From assembly GCA_949126835.1 (NCBI GenBank), contig OX421507.1, positions 9,142,121 through 9,206,120 of the forward strand: a DNA stretch of 64,000 bases, written 5' to 3'. The notes below the pieces were generated by a model. The model saw only the letters and a list, made by a program, of their open reading frames with translations, made no database searches and was not told where the DNA came from. The position numbers and the translations under genes are program-made. Below are positions 12,700 to 23,075 of the stretch, piece by piece; position 1 is the stretch's first letter; every line of letters begins with the position of its first letter. Origin of the DNA: Anisus vortex. Taxonomy: Eukaryota > Mollusca > Gastropoda > Planorbidae.

Positions 12700-12742
12700 G
12701 GGACACAGTGGTCGAGCGGTAGCGCGTTCGGCTGGCGCACGA
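12700..12742 (+). mobile_element. SINE head fragment, plus strand
   Basis: GTGGTCGAGCGGTAGCGCG followed by TTCGGCTGGCGCAC is the tRNA-like head of the SINE family. It breaks off and is followed at once by an inverted full SINE. Confidence 0.65.
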
Positions 12743-12750
12743 ATATATAT

Positions 12751-13018
12751 AAAGTAAAGTATCCCGTCACACCAAATTGATCCATAGGGCCGGTGAAGCA
12801 GCGTTCACCAGTTTCTGTGGCCACGGGATACTTGGTGATTGTGTGACCAGCACTATGCACAAAGGCCTCTACTTTACCCCAACTACGGTCAGGTACCCAT
12901 CAGAGCTGGGTAGACTCTGGGACACCCTTCAGACCCGGGAAGAAATCCTAGCCTGCACCAGGATTCGAACCCTGGACCTTCGGCACGCCAGTCGAACCCG
13001 CTGTCGCTTGGCCACGGT
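12751..13018 (-). mobile_element. tRNA-derived SINE, nearly full length
   Basis: Read on the minus strand: tRNA-like head with GTTCGACTGGCGTGCCGAAG and B box GGGTTCGAATCCTGG, then body motifs (CCCGGGTCTGAAGGG, GGTACCTGACCGTAGTTGGG) and the 3' end GGTGAACGCTGCTTCACCGG ... GACGGGATACTTTACTT. Open frames on both strands over it are SINE products. Confidence 0.88.
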
Positions 13019-13200
13019 ATTAAATATATGACGCTCAATTCGATAGCCTATTCTACAAATTGAAATATTATAAATTATACCAAAAACCTCACAATGATTT
13101 TTTTTTTAAATAAGGAACATTCAAATTCAAAATAAATAAGATGGGCTCTACTTTTAGTTTTTGGCCCGAGTAGAGTTTAACCCACTGAACTATATATGCA

Positions 13201-13682
13201 CACAGAGTGCTCAATTACTTCAATTTGTCGGGGAAAATGCAGACTTTTATCTATAGATAAGTGGTGCGTATGCTAATGACACTGACATACATAATCATAA
13301 ACATCTACAAAAGGCATTTTATGAGCGACTTATCCCAGTCATATTACGTCATTTATTTCGTACCCGATTATAACCTGAGATATGAACAAAAACAAATAAT
13401 GAATAAGTGTATATAGACTAATTCAATTCTTACTCAGATAATATTTATATTTTTGGCATTCAATCGAGAAAGATCAACTCACATTTTGTTGAGTTTACCT
13501 TTCATCGCCTCATTTTCGGAAAGCGTTTAAAGCAAAATCGTAACATACATATTTAATTTAGAGTACCGGACCGGTATGTCAGTGTCTAATATCGTCCGTA
13601 AGCATACACGTCACTTATCTATTTATAACAGTCTGCATTTTTCCCGACATTTTTATGCCTTATTCGAAGTGATTACTCAGTG
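13201..13682. mobile_element. MITE-like element with ~90-110-bp imperfect inverted arms
   Basis: The left arm 13201-13292 (GAGTGCTCAATTACTTCAAT ... CAGACTTTTATCTATAGATAAGTG ... GACACTGACATAC) is the imperfect reverse complement of 13573-13682 (GTATGTCAGTGTC ... CACTTATCT ... AACAGTCTGCATTTTTCCCGACA ... AGTGATTACTCAGTG). About 280 bp of AT-rich DNA separates the arms. No coding capacity. Confidence 0.65.
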
Positions 13683-15210
13683 ATTTTACCAACAAAATGT
13701 TAAACAGAGTTTTCTAATGGCATAGTTTGTATTATTGCAACAGGAGATGCTTGCGCAGATGGGACATGTATAGCAAAGTACTTATGCACACGATCTGCTA
13801 CCATTCTGGATCCACGACAACTGCACAGTTTTCAGCAGACGTCAGCCGGATTACAGTGTTCACCGTTTGGGCCTTTCTTGGCTGGGTTACGTTCCTGTAG
13901 GGAGAGTCAGCAGTGGACTGCGTCTCAGAGCATAAACCGAACTGATAATGCTGTTGATGTGGGAATTGAATGTCGAGGATTGATGTGATGCTGACGTGTG
14001 ATGCATGTGGTTGTTGAAGTGAGCACGATGTTATGCTGAAGTGTTTGATGTGTGATGTTTAAAAATGTGTTAGAGGCTGTCGATGTTTGGTTGATATAAG
14101 GTTGGCAAGAGGTTTTAATGTAAAAATGATATGAGGTTGATATGGAGCAGATTTGAAAAACAAAGAGGCAGATTATTATGCAGTTTGCAGACCTTGAGCT
14201 GGTATATTATATTTACTTATGAGAGTAATTAATTAGAAAATTAAGCTACTAATGACTGTCGCTCAGCCATATAATTAATTCAAATTAACTTTAAATACCG
14301 GTGTGACTAGACTATATAAATATAATTGACATTAATAAACCATTAACACAATTTCCTTCTTGTTTATAAAACATTTTTTAAAAATGTATATCGTCTTCAC
14401 ATATTTGTTTATCAACTTAGAAAAACTATGTTTCTGACAAACCCGTTTGTTGTTTTTTGGAATTAACATAGGGAAGGTTAATAGATCCACATCCTATCGA
14501 TCTGTGACTTGGCTAATAAACATTGAGACATTGCCAACCTATTCTATCAAAATTTCAACTAAATTCCCATCCCCCAATCCATAAACATAATTTTTTAATG
14601 GTTTATTTTTCTTTACATTTCACTCCATGGAACATACGTGAACGCACATTTCCAATACTTTTAAAATTATCAAAAATATCAGTCTTATTATAGATCTATA
14701 GATTTATCTATTAGATATTATAACTTCCAATTTTTTATATAGATGGCAAATGACAAAATCTTCTTAATGCTAGAGCATAACTTAAATGCATGTAAAGGAT
14801 ATGCTATATGGGTGACTGTTAATGATTAAAATTATATGTAACATTCTACAGTGACAAAAGGCATAATCTTCGGAATGCTAATGCATTACAAATAGACATT
14901 TAAAGAATTTATAAGAAACACTTTGTTACATTAAACTAGAAATTTCTATTTCAAAAAGTTTGTTAAGATAATAATATAGACTTGTAGAGCCTGTACTAGA
15001 TTAGTTTCACATCCCATACTTTGTGCCAACAGCTTTGTATCTACAGAGTTCTCTGTCCAAGGCAAGATTTTTCTTGGTATTTCTAAGTGTCACCCATCTT
15101 TGTCACACCCACACAGCTGTTTATTGGCCGGCCTCTTTCCCACTTTCCTCCTGGGTTCCACCGTAATGATTGCCACGTGACACTGGATACGGTGCACAGC
15201 GTGGCAGCTG
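13683..15210. other. Long stretch without recognisable gene
   Basis: 13,980-14,160 is rich in TGATG/TTGATGT words, an irregular purine-rich tract. The rest is AT-rich. No domain-bearing frame was found on either strand. Confidence 0.55.
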
Positions 15211-15465
15211 CACATCGTGGCAGCGTGTTTGGCTGAAGTACCGAAATTCCTGGGTTCGAATCCTGGTGAAGGCTAGGATTTGTTCCCGTGTCTGGAGCGC
15301 GCCCGTGAGTCTTCTCAGCTCTGATATGTACCTGGCTTTAGTTGGGGTGATGTAAAGGCGGCTGAGCATTGTGCTGGACACACAATTCCCTGGTATACGC
15401 GACCACAGAAACTGGTGAACGCTGCTTCACCGGCCCTATGGATCATTTTGGTCTGACGGGATACC
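15211..15465 (+). mobile_element. tRNA-derived SINE
   Basis: Plus-strand copy: GTGTTTGGCTGAAGTACCGA, B box GGGTTCGAATCCTGG, GTTCCCGTGTCTGGAG, GTACCTGGCTTTAGTTGGGG, and the 3' end GGTGAACGCTGCTTCACCGG ... GACGGGATACC. Confidence 0.88.
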
Positions 15466-15477
15466 GTAGCTCATAAT

Positions 15478-15710
15478 TAGGCTAAATTGAAGATCACAAA
15501 GTGTTTTCTAATCGAAATCAAGACATTTTCATGCCGCATGAAGCCTGATTTGTTTGATCATTATAACTCAATTAGATCTAGACCATTTTGTGTGGACGGA
15601 TATTGAAGATTTTGCATCTCCGCAAGTTGAATTCGAAACATCCCAAATTATGGGCATCGAAATTTGATTTGCCGATTAACGACAAAATGAAGATCAGTGT
15701 TGAGTACTAA
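15478..15710 (+). pseudogene. Possible hAT transposase remnant
   Basis: Short frames encode KVFSNRNQDIFMPHEA and EDFASPQVEFETSQIMGIEI, resembling the FSNQRRDF segment and the following acidic stretch of the transposase remnant at 10800-11200. Stops interrupt it and no terminal repeats are evident. Low confidence. Confidence 0.35.
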
Positions 15711-16876
15711 TCAGTAAGTAAAGTTTCATAAAGACATTTCCGATCCAGGGTGGATTTAAGCACAGAGAAATTCTCGAAGGTCCGCGGACCACAAATATTG
15801 AAACATGTAGGGCCGACGAGACACCACTATTTGTGAGTGCCTAACCCAAAACGCTAGAGACCTTGGCTTAAAACAGCCTTCACATTTTTCTTTGGCCGAT
15901 ACTTTACGCCTTCATGGACAATTTTTAAATATAATGCATGCATGGTGAACTAAAAAGTTTATTGTGTAACAACATTTCCGGTCCTATTCGTTCATTTACT
16001 AACAAAACCTTTCTTTGTGCTGCGTTACTGGTTGTATTGGGAGCAAGAAAAGATGTAGAGGATTAAATTTTATTTCCAAAATATGTTGCCGAAAGAAAAC
16101 CATGGATTGTGAAGGACATGAAGAATCACCCATTTTTTTTTATATTCCCAAACGTATTGCATGATGCAAAAGAATTTTCGTCTTGTGTCTTTATTTATCT
16201 AAAGGTCATGTTTTTTTCACAGCCAAGAAATGCTACTCTTAACTATTTTATTTTATATATCAAGCTAAATTTAATTATCGAGACTTAACAAGTCGACTAT
16301 TAATTTTCGTAAACTAACTTTTGATGTTAAAAACGGATTCCTCATAACTCATAACTAATATTGTAACATTAGTATATATTTTGTAAAGACCAGAACTGGA
16401 CGATGAGGTTGAAATAAATTGTTAAACACCATCAAAAGGCGAAAAGATCATCTAATGAGTATTGACGAAATGAACCGGAAGTTTATGAACACGATAAGCC
16501 TTGACATATTGAAAAAGTTTGGCCTCACTAAGACTTGTCCACAGCATTTCCAAGAAAGCCAAACGCTGCATCAATTGTGTTAGACTCATTTTAAAACTCT
16601 CCAATTTAACACGGATACAAATAGTGAACATACAAACACAGTAACATAAAAATATATTTCAAGCATTATTTATTATTCGTTTCGATGTTTCTTTTCAAAA
16701 TGAGATGGACATTGTATTTCAATTTTTTTTAAAATATTTTCTTTGCAACCATAAGATAAATAATGCTCATATTGCATATATTAAACTGCTCAATCAAAAG
16801 TTGTTTTTAAACATTTCCAATTCATTTAATAATAAAAATGTCTATTTCTCCAAAATATATTTTCTATTTCTAACAG
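15711..16876. other. AT-rich stretch without recognisable gene
   Basis: No supported gene or known repeat family. Confidence 0.5.
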
Positions 16877-17197
16877 GCCAATCAATGTGTGGGAAAAATA
16901 AAATTTTCTGATGAAGAATATTTTAAATGTTCGTCGCACAAATTCTTCTTTGGTTCTGGACAAAAAATCTATCCTGATCTGCCAAAAGAGCTCAAAGTCC
17001 ACAGACTCAAGGAAGCCACCAGTTGCCAAATGCTGATCGTTGGACAAGGTGGAGCCAAGGAAATCGCTAGCCTGGTGCTCGGAGTCTTTTCACAGTTCTT
17101 CCATATTTGGCTCTCATGGTTATGTGTATTCAGGCAATCCCTGTGGATGCATACACACAAAAACAAAAAACGCATTTGTTTCATCGTTATTATTTAA
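16877..17197 (+). CDS. Possible orphan exon of unknown protein
   Basis: A 106-codon open stretch follows a good pyrimidine tract and acceptor (TTTCTATTTCTAACAG|GCC). It reads ANQCVGKIKFSDEEYFKC..., with SCQMLIVGQGGAKEIASLVL further on and a hydrophobic, Trp/Cys-rich C-terminus ending at TAA. Its composition is more protein-like than neighbouring frames and it has four early cysteines, but I recognise no family and see no upstream exon. The DNA immediately after its stop belongs to a dispersed repeat (17200-17530), so it may instead be part of a mobile element. I did not recognise a second copy in the window. Confidence 0.3.
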   Translation, partial: ANQCVGKIKFSDEEYFKCSSHKFFFGSGQKIYPDLPKELKVHRLKEATSCQMLIVGQGGAKEIASLVLGVFSQFFHIWLSWLCVFRQSLWMHTHKNKKRICFIVII

Positions 17198-17530
17198 CTA
17201 GGAATTTATGCCCGTCAAAATGAGGGAAAAACGAATGATTACAATGTTTTTTGTTAAAAGAGAATACAAAAAATAACAAACAATAAAAACTGTATTGATA
17301 CTCTAAGGTTTCTTTCGGTATTTTGTTTTTTTTATTGTTAATGGTCGGCTGGCCCTGGAACATGCATATGAATTGTTGCTGTCAAGCTTCTAACTTTAAA
17401 TAATATTAAACAATAATACTATCAAAAGGAAAACAAAAATACAAAACAGTAAAAAAAAAGGTATATAATAAAAAAAAGTAGACAATAATATTTCGTAGTA
17501 CGGGAAAACCTAGTTCCCGAAAAACACCAC
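17198..17530 (+). repeat. Dispersed repeat segment
   Basis: TAGGAATTTATGCCCGTCAAAATGAGGGAAAAACG... is repeated in inverted orientation at 63660-63800. GCATATGAATTGTTGCTGTCAAGCTTCT... through ...GTACGGGAAAACC is repeated inverted at 56175-56345. The three places therefore share one dispersed family. Identity of the element is unknown. Confidence 0.6.
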
Positions 17531-17693
17531 AACGTGAAATCATTTCAAAAAGACATCATTCTGAAATGGCGCTCAGCATTAATTTATTATCAATGCCTGT
17601 TTGGTTACATTTTTGGAGTAGGGCTTCACTAAAGGTAAACGATTTCCACCGAATACCGAATTCGAATATTTATAGACGTACTATTTTCCCTTG

Positions 17694-18160
17694 GACTATA
17701 AAAAAGATGGACCGCTTGTTTTATTTTTAGCGCTTAATAATCGTGTTTTTCGTGCGCAGCCAATAACGCTGACCAAAAGACTTCCGCTGTAAACAACTTT
17801 CGATTTTAGCTTAATATGAGTTGTAATCTCTTATATTACAGAAGCTCCTTCTATAAAAGCATTCTTCTACAATTCTACATAAAATGTTCTGAAAAGACAA
17901 AATTTAAAAATGAAAACATTTACTTGTACAATTACTTACATTATTAAAAAGTGTCCATTTACCTCTAATATTCCTTTAAATTCTCTGACAACAACACGCA
18001 ACTGGGAAAGCCATAGTTTATAGTTTTCCATTGATAAATCTTAGCGAATTACTAAACCGGAAGTCTATAATTCAGTTTATGATTAGAAATTTCGAAACAG
18101 GAGTTTTCGATTCATCAAATAACAGAAATATCAAAGCAAGCGGTTCATCTTATTATAGTC
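17694..18160. mobile_element. MITE with AAGATGGACCGCTTG ends
   Basis: GACTATAA..AAGATGGACCGCTTG at 17694-17718 is inverted as CAAGCGGTTCATCTTATTATAGTC at 18137-18160. The interior shares CGTGCGCAGCCAATAACGCTG and TAGCGAATTACTAAACCGG with 28897-29182, a second member. Non-coding. Confidence 0.72.
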
Positions 18161-18227
18161 TATGGAAAGACTAAATCTTTTTTTTGGAACGCTATATTGA
18201 ATACGCGAAGTCTCTCTCTTATTCTTT

Positions 18228-18534
18228 ATCGCTCCCCGTGGAGCAGAAGGCAGCAACAAAGTTCCGCCAGGCCTCCCTATCCTGGGCGAGCCATCTGATT
18301 TCATGCCATGTTTTGTTGGTGGCCTTCGTCCATCGTCCTCCTCCACGTTACCATGGGTCTTCCCCTTCGCCTTTTTCCTGGTAGTTTCCATTTCAATGCA
18401 CTACTTGGGAGCCTCTTTTTGTTCATACGGAGGATGTGACCCAGCTATTTCCATCTTCTTTTCTTGATTTCCTCGATGATGAAGTTTATTCCAGTTCTCT
18501 TTCAAACTTCTCTGTTGGAGATGTGGTCTTCCCA
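18228..18534 (-). pseudogene. LINE C-terminal fragment (RTE-like), minus strand
   Basis: On the minus strand the translation runs KRRWK*LGHILRMNKKRLPS, then ALKWKLPGKRRRGRPMVTWR, then a stop-interrupted tail. W..GHILR and GKRRRGRP..TWRR are typical of the C-terminus of non-LTR retrotransposon polyproteins. Stops make it dead. It is bracketed by two imperfect copies of a ~70-bp flank (TATTATAGTCTATGGAAAGA at ~18152 and TATTATAGTCTACGGAAAGA at ~18537). Confidence 0.72.
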
Positions 18535-19141
18535 GTATTATAGTCTACGGAAAGACTAAAACTTGTTTTTAACGCTTTTTAGTTATTTTAATTTTTTTTA
18601 TGTATTGAATACACGAAGTAGCCGACCAGTATTATCTGCGTTTTGTCCAGCAAACGACGGAATGTTAATAAAATTAACGGGTTCTTTTTTTTTTCTTGAA
18701 ACCGATGGTCTCTAGTTTAATTATTTCAATGTTTCGGGTTACGAACCGAGTTGTGGAAAGAATTAAGTTTGTAAAACCCGAAGGCACCACAGTAAATATA
18801 ACCAGTTGGACTGGATTCACTTACTACATTTCATATCATTTAAGGGTGAAACAAAACAGTGATGACCACAAAAAAAAAAGGTACAACACTTACGGGCCTA
18901 AAATGCCAAACAAGAGTTCAAAGAATGAATCGAGTTTAGATTCAGGACATTTTTGGTACTCCTCCCATCGACACAGTGTCATCAGAAACGTTATTCTGCA
19001 AAGAAAAGTTATAAATAGGAAAATCTCAACATCACCCAAAGCAAGCGCCCCCCGTCAAACCGCATTTCTAAATTCCGATCGTAGCGTATGGCCCCCGAAA
19101 TTCTGTCGCCAAGCTTGGTCTGCTTCAGAATTGGAGGAAAA
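18535..19141. other. No gene recognised
   Basis: A 172-codon open frame (18696-19214) runs into the LINE remnant in the wrong frame and has no domain. Not supported as a gene. Confidence 0.5.
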
Positions 19142-20502
19142 TGCTAAATGTATGAATACAACGACCTGCTGGCCACAGTCAAGCAAAGAAAGCTGGAATG
19201 GTATGGCCACATAAGAAGAGCCAACGGGACTTGCCAAAACTATTCTGCAGGGCACCACCAGAATGGGGAGAGAAAGATGAAGACAAAAGAAACGATGGGT
19301 AGACAGCATCAGGGAATGGACAGGTGGTAAAACGATGGGTAGACAGCATCAGGGAATGGACAGGTGGTAAAACGATGGGTAGACAGCATCAGGGAATGGA
19401 CAGGTGGTAAAACGATGGGTAGACAGCATCAGGGAATGGACAGGTGGTAAAACGATGGGTAGACAGCATCAGGGAATGGACAGGTGGTAAAACGATGGGT
19501 AGACAGCATCAGGGAATGGACAGGTGGTAAAACGATGGGTAGACAGCATCAGGGAATGGACAGGTGGTAAAACGATGGGTAGACAGCATCAGGGAATGGA
19601 CAGGTGGTAAAACGATGGGTAGACAGCATCAGGGAATGGACAGGTGGTAAAACGATGGGTAGACAGCATCAGGGAATGGACAGGTGGTAAAACGATGGGT
19701 AGACAGCATCAGGGAATGGACAGGTGGTAAAACGATGGGTAGACAGCATCAGGGAATGGACAGGTGGTAAAACGATGGGTAGACAGCATCAGGGAATGGA
19801 CAGGTGGTAAAACGATGGGTAGACAGCATCAGGGAATGGACAGGTGGTAAAACGATGGGTAGACAGCATCAGGGAATGGACAGGTGGTAAAACGATGGGT
19901 AGACAGCATCAGGGAATGGACAGGTGGTAAAACGATGGGTAGACAGCATCAGGGAATGGACAGGTGGTAAAACGATGGGTAGACAGCATCAGGGAATGGA
20001 CAGGTGGTAAAACGATGGGTAGACAGCATCAGGGAATGGACAGGTGGTAAAACGATGGGTAGACAGCATCAGGGAATGGACAGGTGGTAAAACGATGGGT
20101 AGACAGCATCAGGGAATGGACAGGTGGTAAAACGATGGGTAGACAGCATCAGGGAATGGACAGGTGGTAAAACGATGGGTAGACAGCATCAGGGAATGGA
20201 CAGGTGGTAAAACGATGGGTAGACAGCATCAGGGAATGGACAGGTGGTAAAACGATGGGTAGACAGCATCAGGGAATGGACAGGTGGTAAAACGATGGGT
20301 AGACAGCATCAGGGAATGGACAGGTGGTAAAACGATGGGTAGACAGCATCAGGGAATGGACAGGTGGTAAAACGATGGGTAGACAGCATCAGGGAATGGA
20401 CAGGTGGTAAAACTGTGCGACGCAATGAGAAAGGCTGAGCGACGGGAGGAATGGAGAGTACCTCCTCATCTGTGGCCCCCCAACGGACTACGGGGTATGT
20501 AG
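19142..20502 (+). pseudogene. LINE C-terminal remnant split by a 1.1-kb tandem array
   Basis: Before the array the frame gives NDLLATVKQRKLEWYGHIRR, and with a frameshift RQKKRWVDSIREWTGG; after it GGKLCDAMRKAERREEWRV then PPHLWPPNGLRGM and a stop. This is the conserved C-terminal end of a non-LTR retrotransposon (compare 36017-36505: KKLRWYGHVARS, GRQKKRWEDNIKEWTG). The tandem array at 19291-20410 has expanded exactly the segment encoding RWVDSIREWTGG. Upstream coding is missing, so it is a 5'-truncated dead copy. Confidence 0.82.
19291..20410. repeat. Perfect 40-bp minisatellite, 28 copies
   Basis: The unit begins AACGATGGGTAGACAGCATC and ends GGACAGGTGGTAA. 1120 bp is 28 units with no difference visible in any copy. 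Because 40 is not a multiple of three, the array cannot be read as a repeated protein in one frame. The unit is a piece of the surrounding LINE coding sequence. Confidence 0.95.
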
Positions 20503-21524
20503 GATGTTGGAGGATGAAACATCAACAAAGGGGCGATCGTCTTCTATAGACTGCACCATCTTCCTACTACGTGATAATTTTATAAACAAAGATGCACCAG
20601 TAGGTGTCAGAAACAGTATTCAGCTGACCCTGTAACAAGTGCCTGGCTTTAGCCTACTGCTATTTACCATGTTTTTGTCCTGCATCCCCCATTTACTTTG
20701 TTCGGTTCTTACGTCTAGGGCGTAACGATTATCAGGGGTGGACGAGGAGGGACACCAAGATCTGCCAAGACGCCAGCCACCCCACGACACGCCGATAGGG
20801 AGTGCCGTGCAGCATAGGATACGGTCTGCGCAGCCACAAGCACTACATTACTTTTCCTACTGCGGAATCCCCCACCGGATCATTAACTTGGTGGCTCCCC
20901 CGTATACCTGCACTGTTGCCCGGTAGCACAAATCATATACTATTGGTATGGGCATCCAGGCACAAGGCAGGGTTGAGGCGGGATTGCTGCGCACATTGCT
21001 TCCTCCCCCACCGAGGCTCAAAGACTCTCGGCGGCAGCCCCCTTCCCCTCCCAAGCGTTTAGCCTACCGGTGTGCTGTTGATGGAAGCGCACTGGTGGTT
21101 TCTACACTTCGCCAGCGCTGAGGCCCATTGGTACAGAAGTTCCACACACTTACCAGCCTTCATTTCGGTTTCATTACACTGCATGTCCCTACCATACTTA
21201 CCGACAAGAATATATGATTATTTCTGATTGGTTCCCTTGCGTGATGGCGTTAGATAAATGATAGTAGTCATCGTAGTTGGCGTTGATAGAGCAGAGCCCG
21301 AAGTCAATCTTTCGCTCGCACGGGTAAAGCTGAGTTTCATTAATTTTATCAATTATTAAAACATCTGTAATATACACAGAGATGTATAAAAATAATATAT
21401 ACTAGCGAAATTACCCGGCGTTTCCCGGGGCAACAATACGGCATACATTACAAATGCCACATGCTTTCTATTAAACATATATTATTTAGATAGCATGCAA
21501 ACATTGTCATCCTGAATTTTTAAG
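20503..21524. other. GC-richer unassigned stretch
   Basis: 20,700-21,180 is noticeably GC-richer than its surroundings, with 62-86-codon frames that lack domains. It may be untranslated LINE sequence following 20502, which is inference. No gene supported. Confidence 0.45.
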
Positions 21525-21605
21525 TTAACCCTTCCCGTACCGACCTACTTCTATCTATGCTGCCTTCAGTTCCGCTATATACGCGCCCGGGACTGTAAGG
21601 GTTAA
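21525..21605 (+). mobile_element. 81-bp TTAA-flanked MITE, copy 2
   Basis: Same orientation and length as copy 1 (1777-1857), with one visible change in the interior (GCTGCCTTCAG versus GCTGCCATCAG). TTAA on both flanks. Confidence 0.85.
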
Positions 21606-22957
21606 AGAACTTGATTTACAACAATTAGGGAAACGTTAGATCCTGACGATCTGTACAATTTAAAAAAGTATAATCTGGAAAATTAAAGGTATTTACTTAT
21701 ATAGACTTAAGGCAAAATGGTTTTAATAATGTGTTTATAAGTTTATAATATAGTTTACTAGGTCGTACCTTACAATTATAACTGATATAGTTATGCAAAA
21801 AAACGTATATGCTAGTTAAGCCTTAAAACTTAGAATACGAATACAAAAATTAAAAATAAAATAAAATTATTACTGTTTTAGTTATAGAAAATAATGTGAG
21901 AAAACTTAAAATCATAAGAACTTCACTATATAAAAAAAGTAAATCATGAAAATATAAGCAAATTATTTTTTAAGGAAAGATTTTAAAAAAAAGTTGTCAA
22001 CGGAGTAGCGAATCCCAGTTCACCCAAATGTCAGTCGGGGACGCTCGTCTATCTATATACCGTTTTAGTGTTGCTCTGACGTTGCATAGCCTGCCTGTAC
22101 CACACAGTCAAATATGTTGCTGCGAATGCACATCTACCTTGTAAGGGCACGATGTGCCCCGCGGGCCAACGAGCTAAAACCAATAAATGAAACGAGTCTT
22201 CTTGCCTTTAGGATATATTTCAATACAGTAGATATAGATCGCTTGTAGTAGATCTGACATCATCGGGAAATACAGCTCATAATTTTTCATGGGATAAACA
22301 TCTTGTTGGTGCGATCTGAGAAATTGTAAGCAGTTCTCTATTTCTCTGGGAAGACTGGATTGGAAAAGAAAAAAACACAACATGAAAAAAACAACAATAC
22401 TTTCTTATGTGTGAGACTCTTAAAAATCTGATGGCTTATGCATATAACTAGCTTCTATGTGTGTAATTGTTGCTCAATGTTAAATGCACTCTGAGCTTAG
22501 GCTACATTATGTTTGTTGGCACCGCTATATACACTTATTATTACCGCTATATATGCTTAGTATTATTGAACCTTTGTACCTAAAGCACTATATATATTTT
22601 TATGTATGTATATATATGTACCGTCAATTATTGTTAAATGAAGTTGAGAGGCTCTTGATGTAAGCCTACAGCGTGTCACAATTAAGAGGTTACAGGTTAC
22701 AGGTTACAGGTTACAATCTCGAACTAGGTGGTAAACCAATTGGATCAGTCAGCTTATTTTTTTTGTTATCTATCTGGACAGTACAAAGATACAGAATGGA
22801 GGTGAAGACTTTAATATCAAGAGAAAAAAAATAGAATTGGCCAATGCGACCTTCTAAACAAATTAGTAAAATATTAGTAAAATAAATTAGTAAAATATGG
22901 GTTATGAGAAAAACCAATCTTGTCATAAAATTATGCCTTGACAAAAAAACTGTGTCA
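21606..22957. other. AT-rich stretch; no gene
   Basis: Contains four GGTTACA units near 22686-22714. No domain-bearing frames. Confidence 0.5.
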
Positions 22958-23075
22958 TCAAACGAAGAAGTCCTCAAACGAAGAAGTACTCAAACGAAGA
23001 AGTCCTCAAACGAAGAAGTCCTCAAACGAAGAAGTCTTCAAACGAAGAAGTCTTCAAACGAAGAAGTCCTCAAAC
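22958..23075. repeat. 16-bp tandem repeat (TCAAACGAAGAAGTCC), 7 copies
   Basis: Seven units with single-base variants (GTAC, GTCT). The two frames open through it are repeat products. Confidence 0.92.

Noticed and set aside
12546..13031. 104- and 84-codon frames on opposite strands, and similar frames at 15121-15381, 32369-32554 and 61535-61901
   Set aside because: They lie on tRNA-derived SINEs and recur wherever the SINE occurs.
18696..19214. 172-codon open frame
   Set aside because: No domain; its end overlaps the LINE remnant in the wrong frame.
19291..20410. Regular repeats considered as a CRISPR array
   Set aside because: Units are directly contiguous with no variable spacers, the organism is eukaryotic, and the unit is LINE coding sequence.
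20738..21062. 62-86-codon frames in a GC-richer segment
   Set aside because: No recognisable domain, no splice context, and overlapping frames on both strands.
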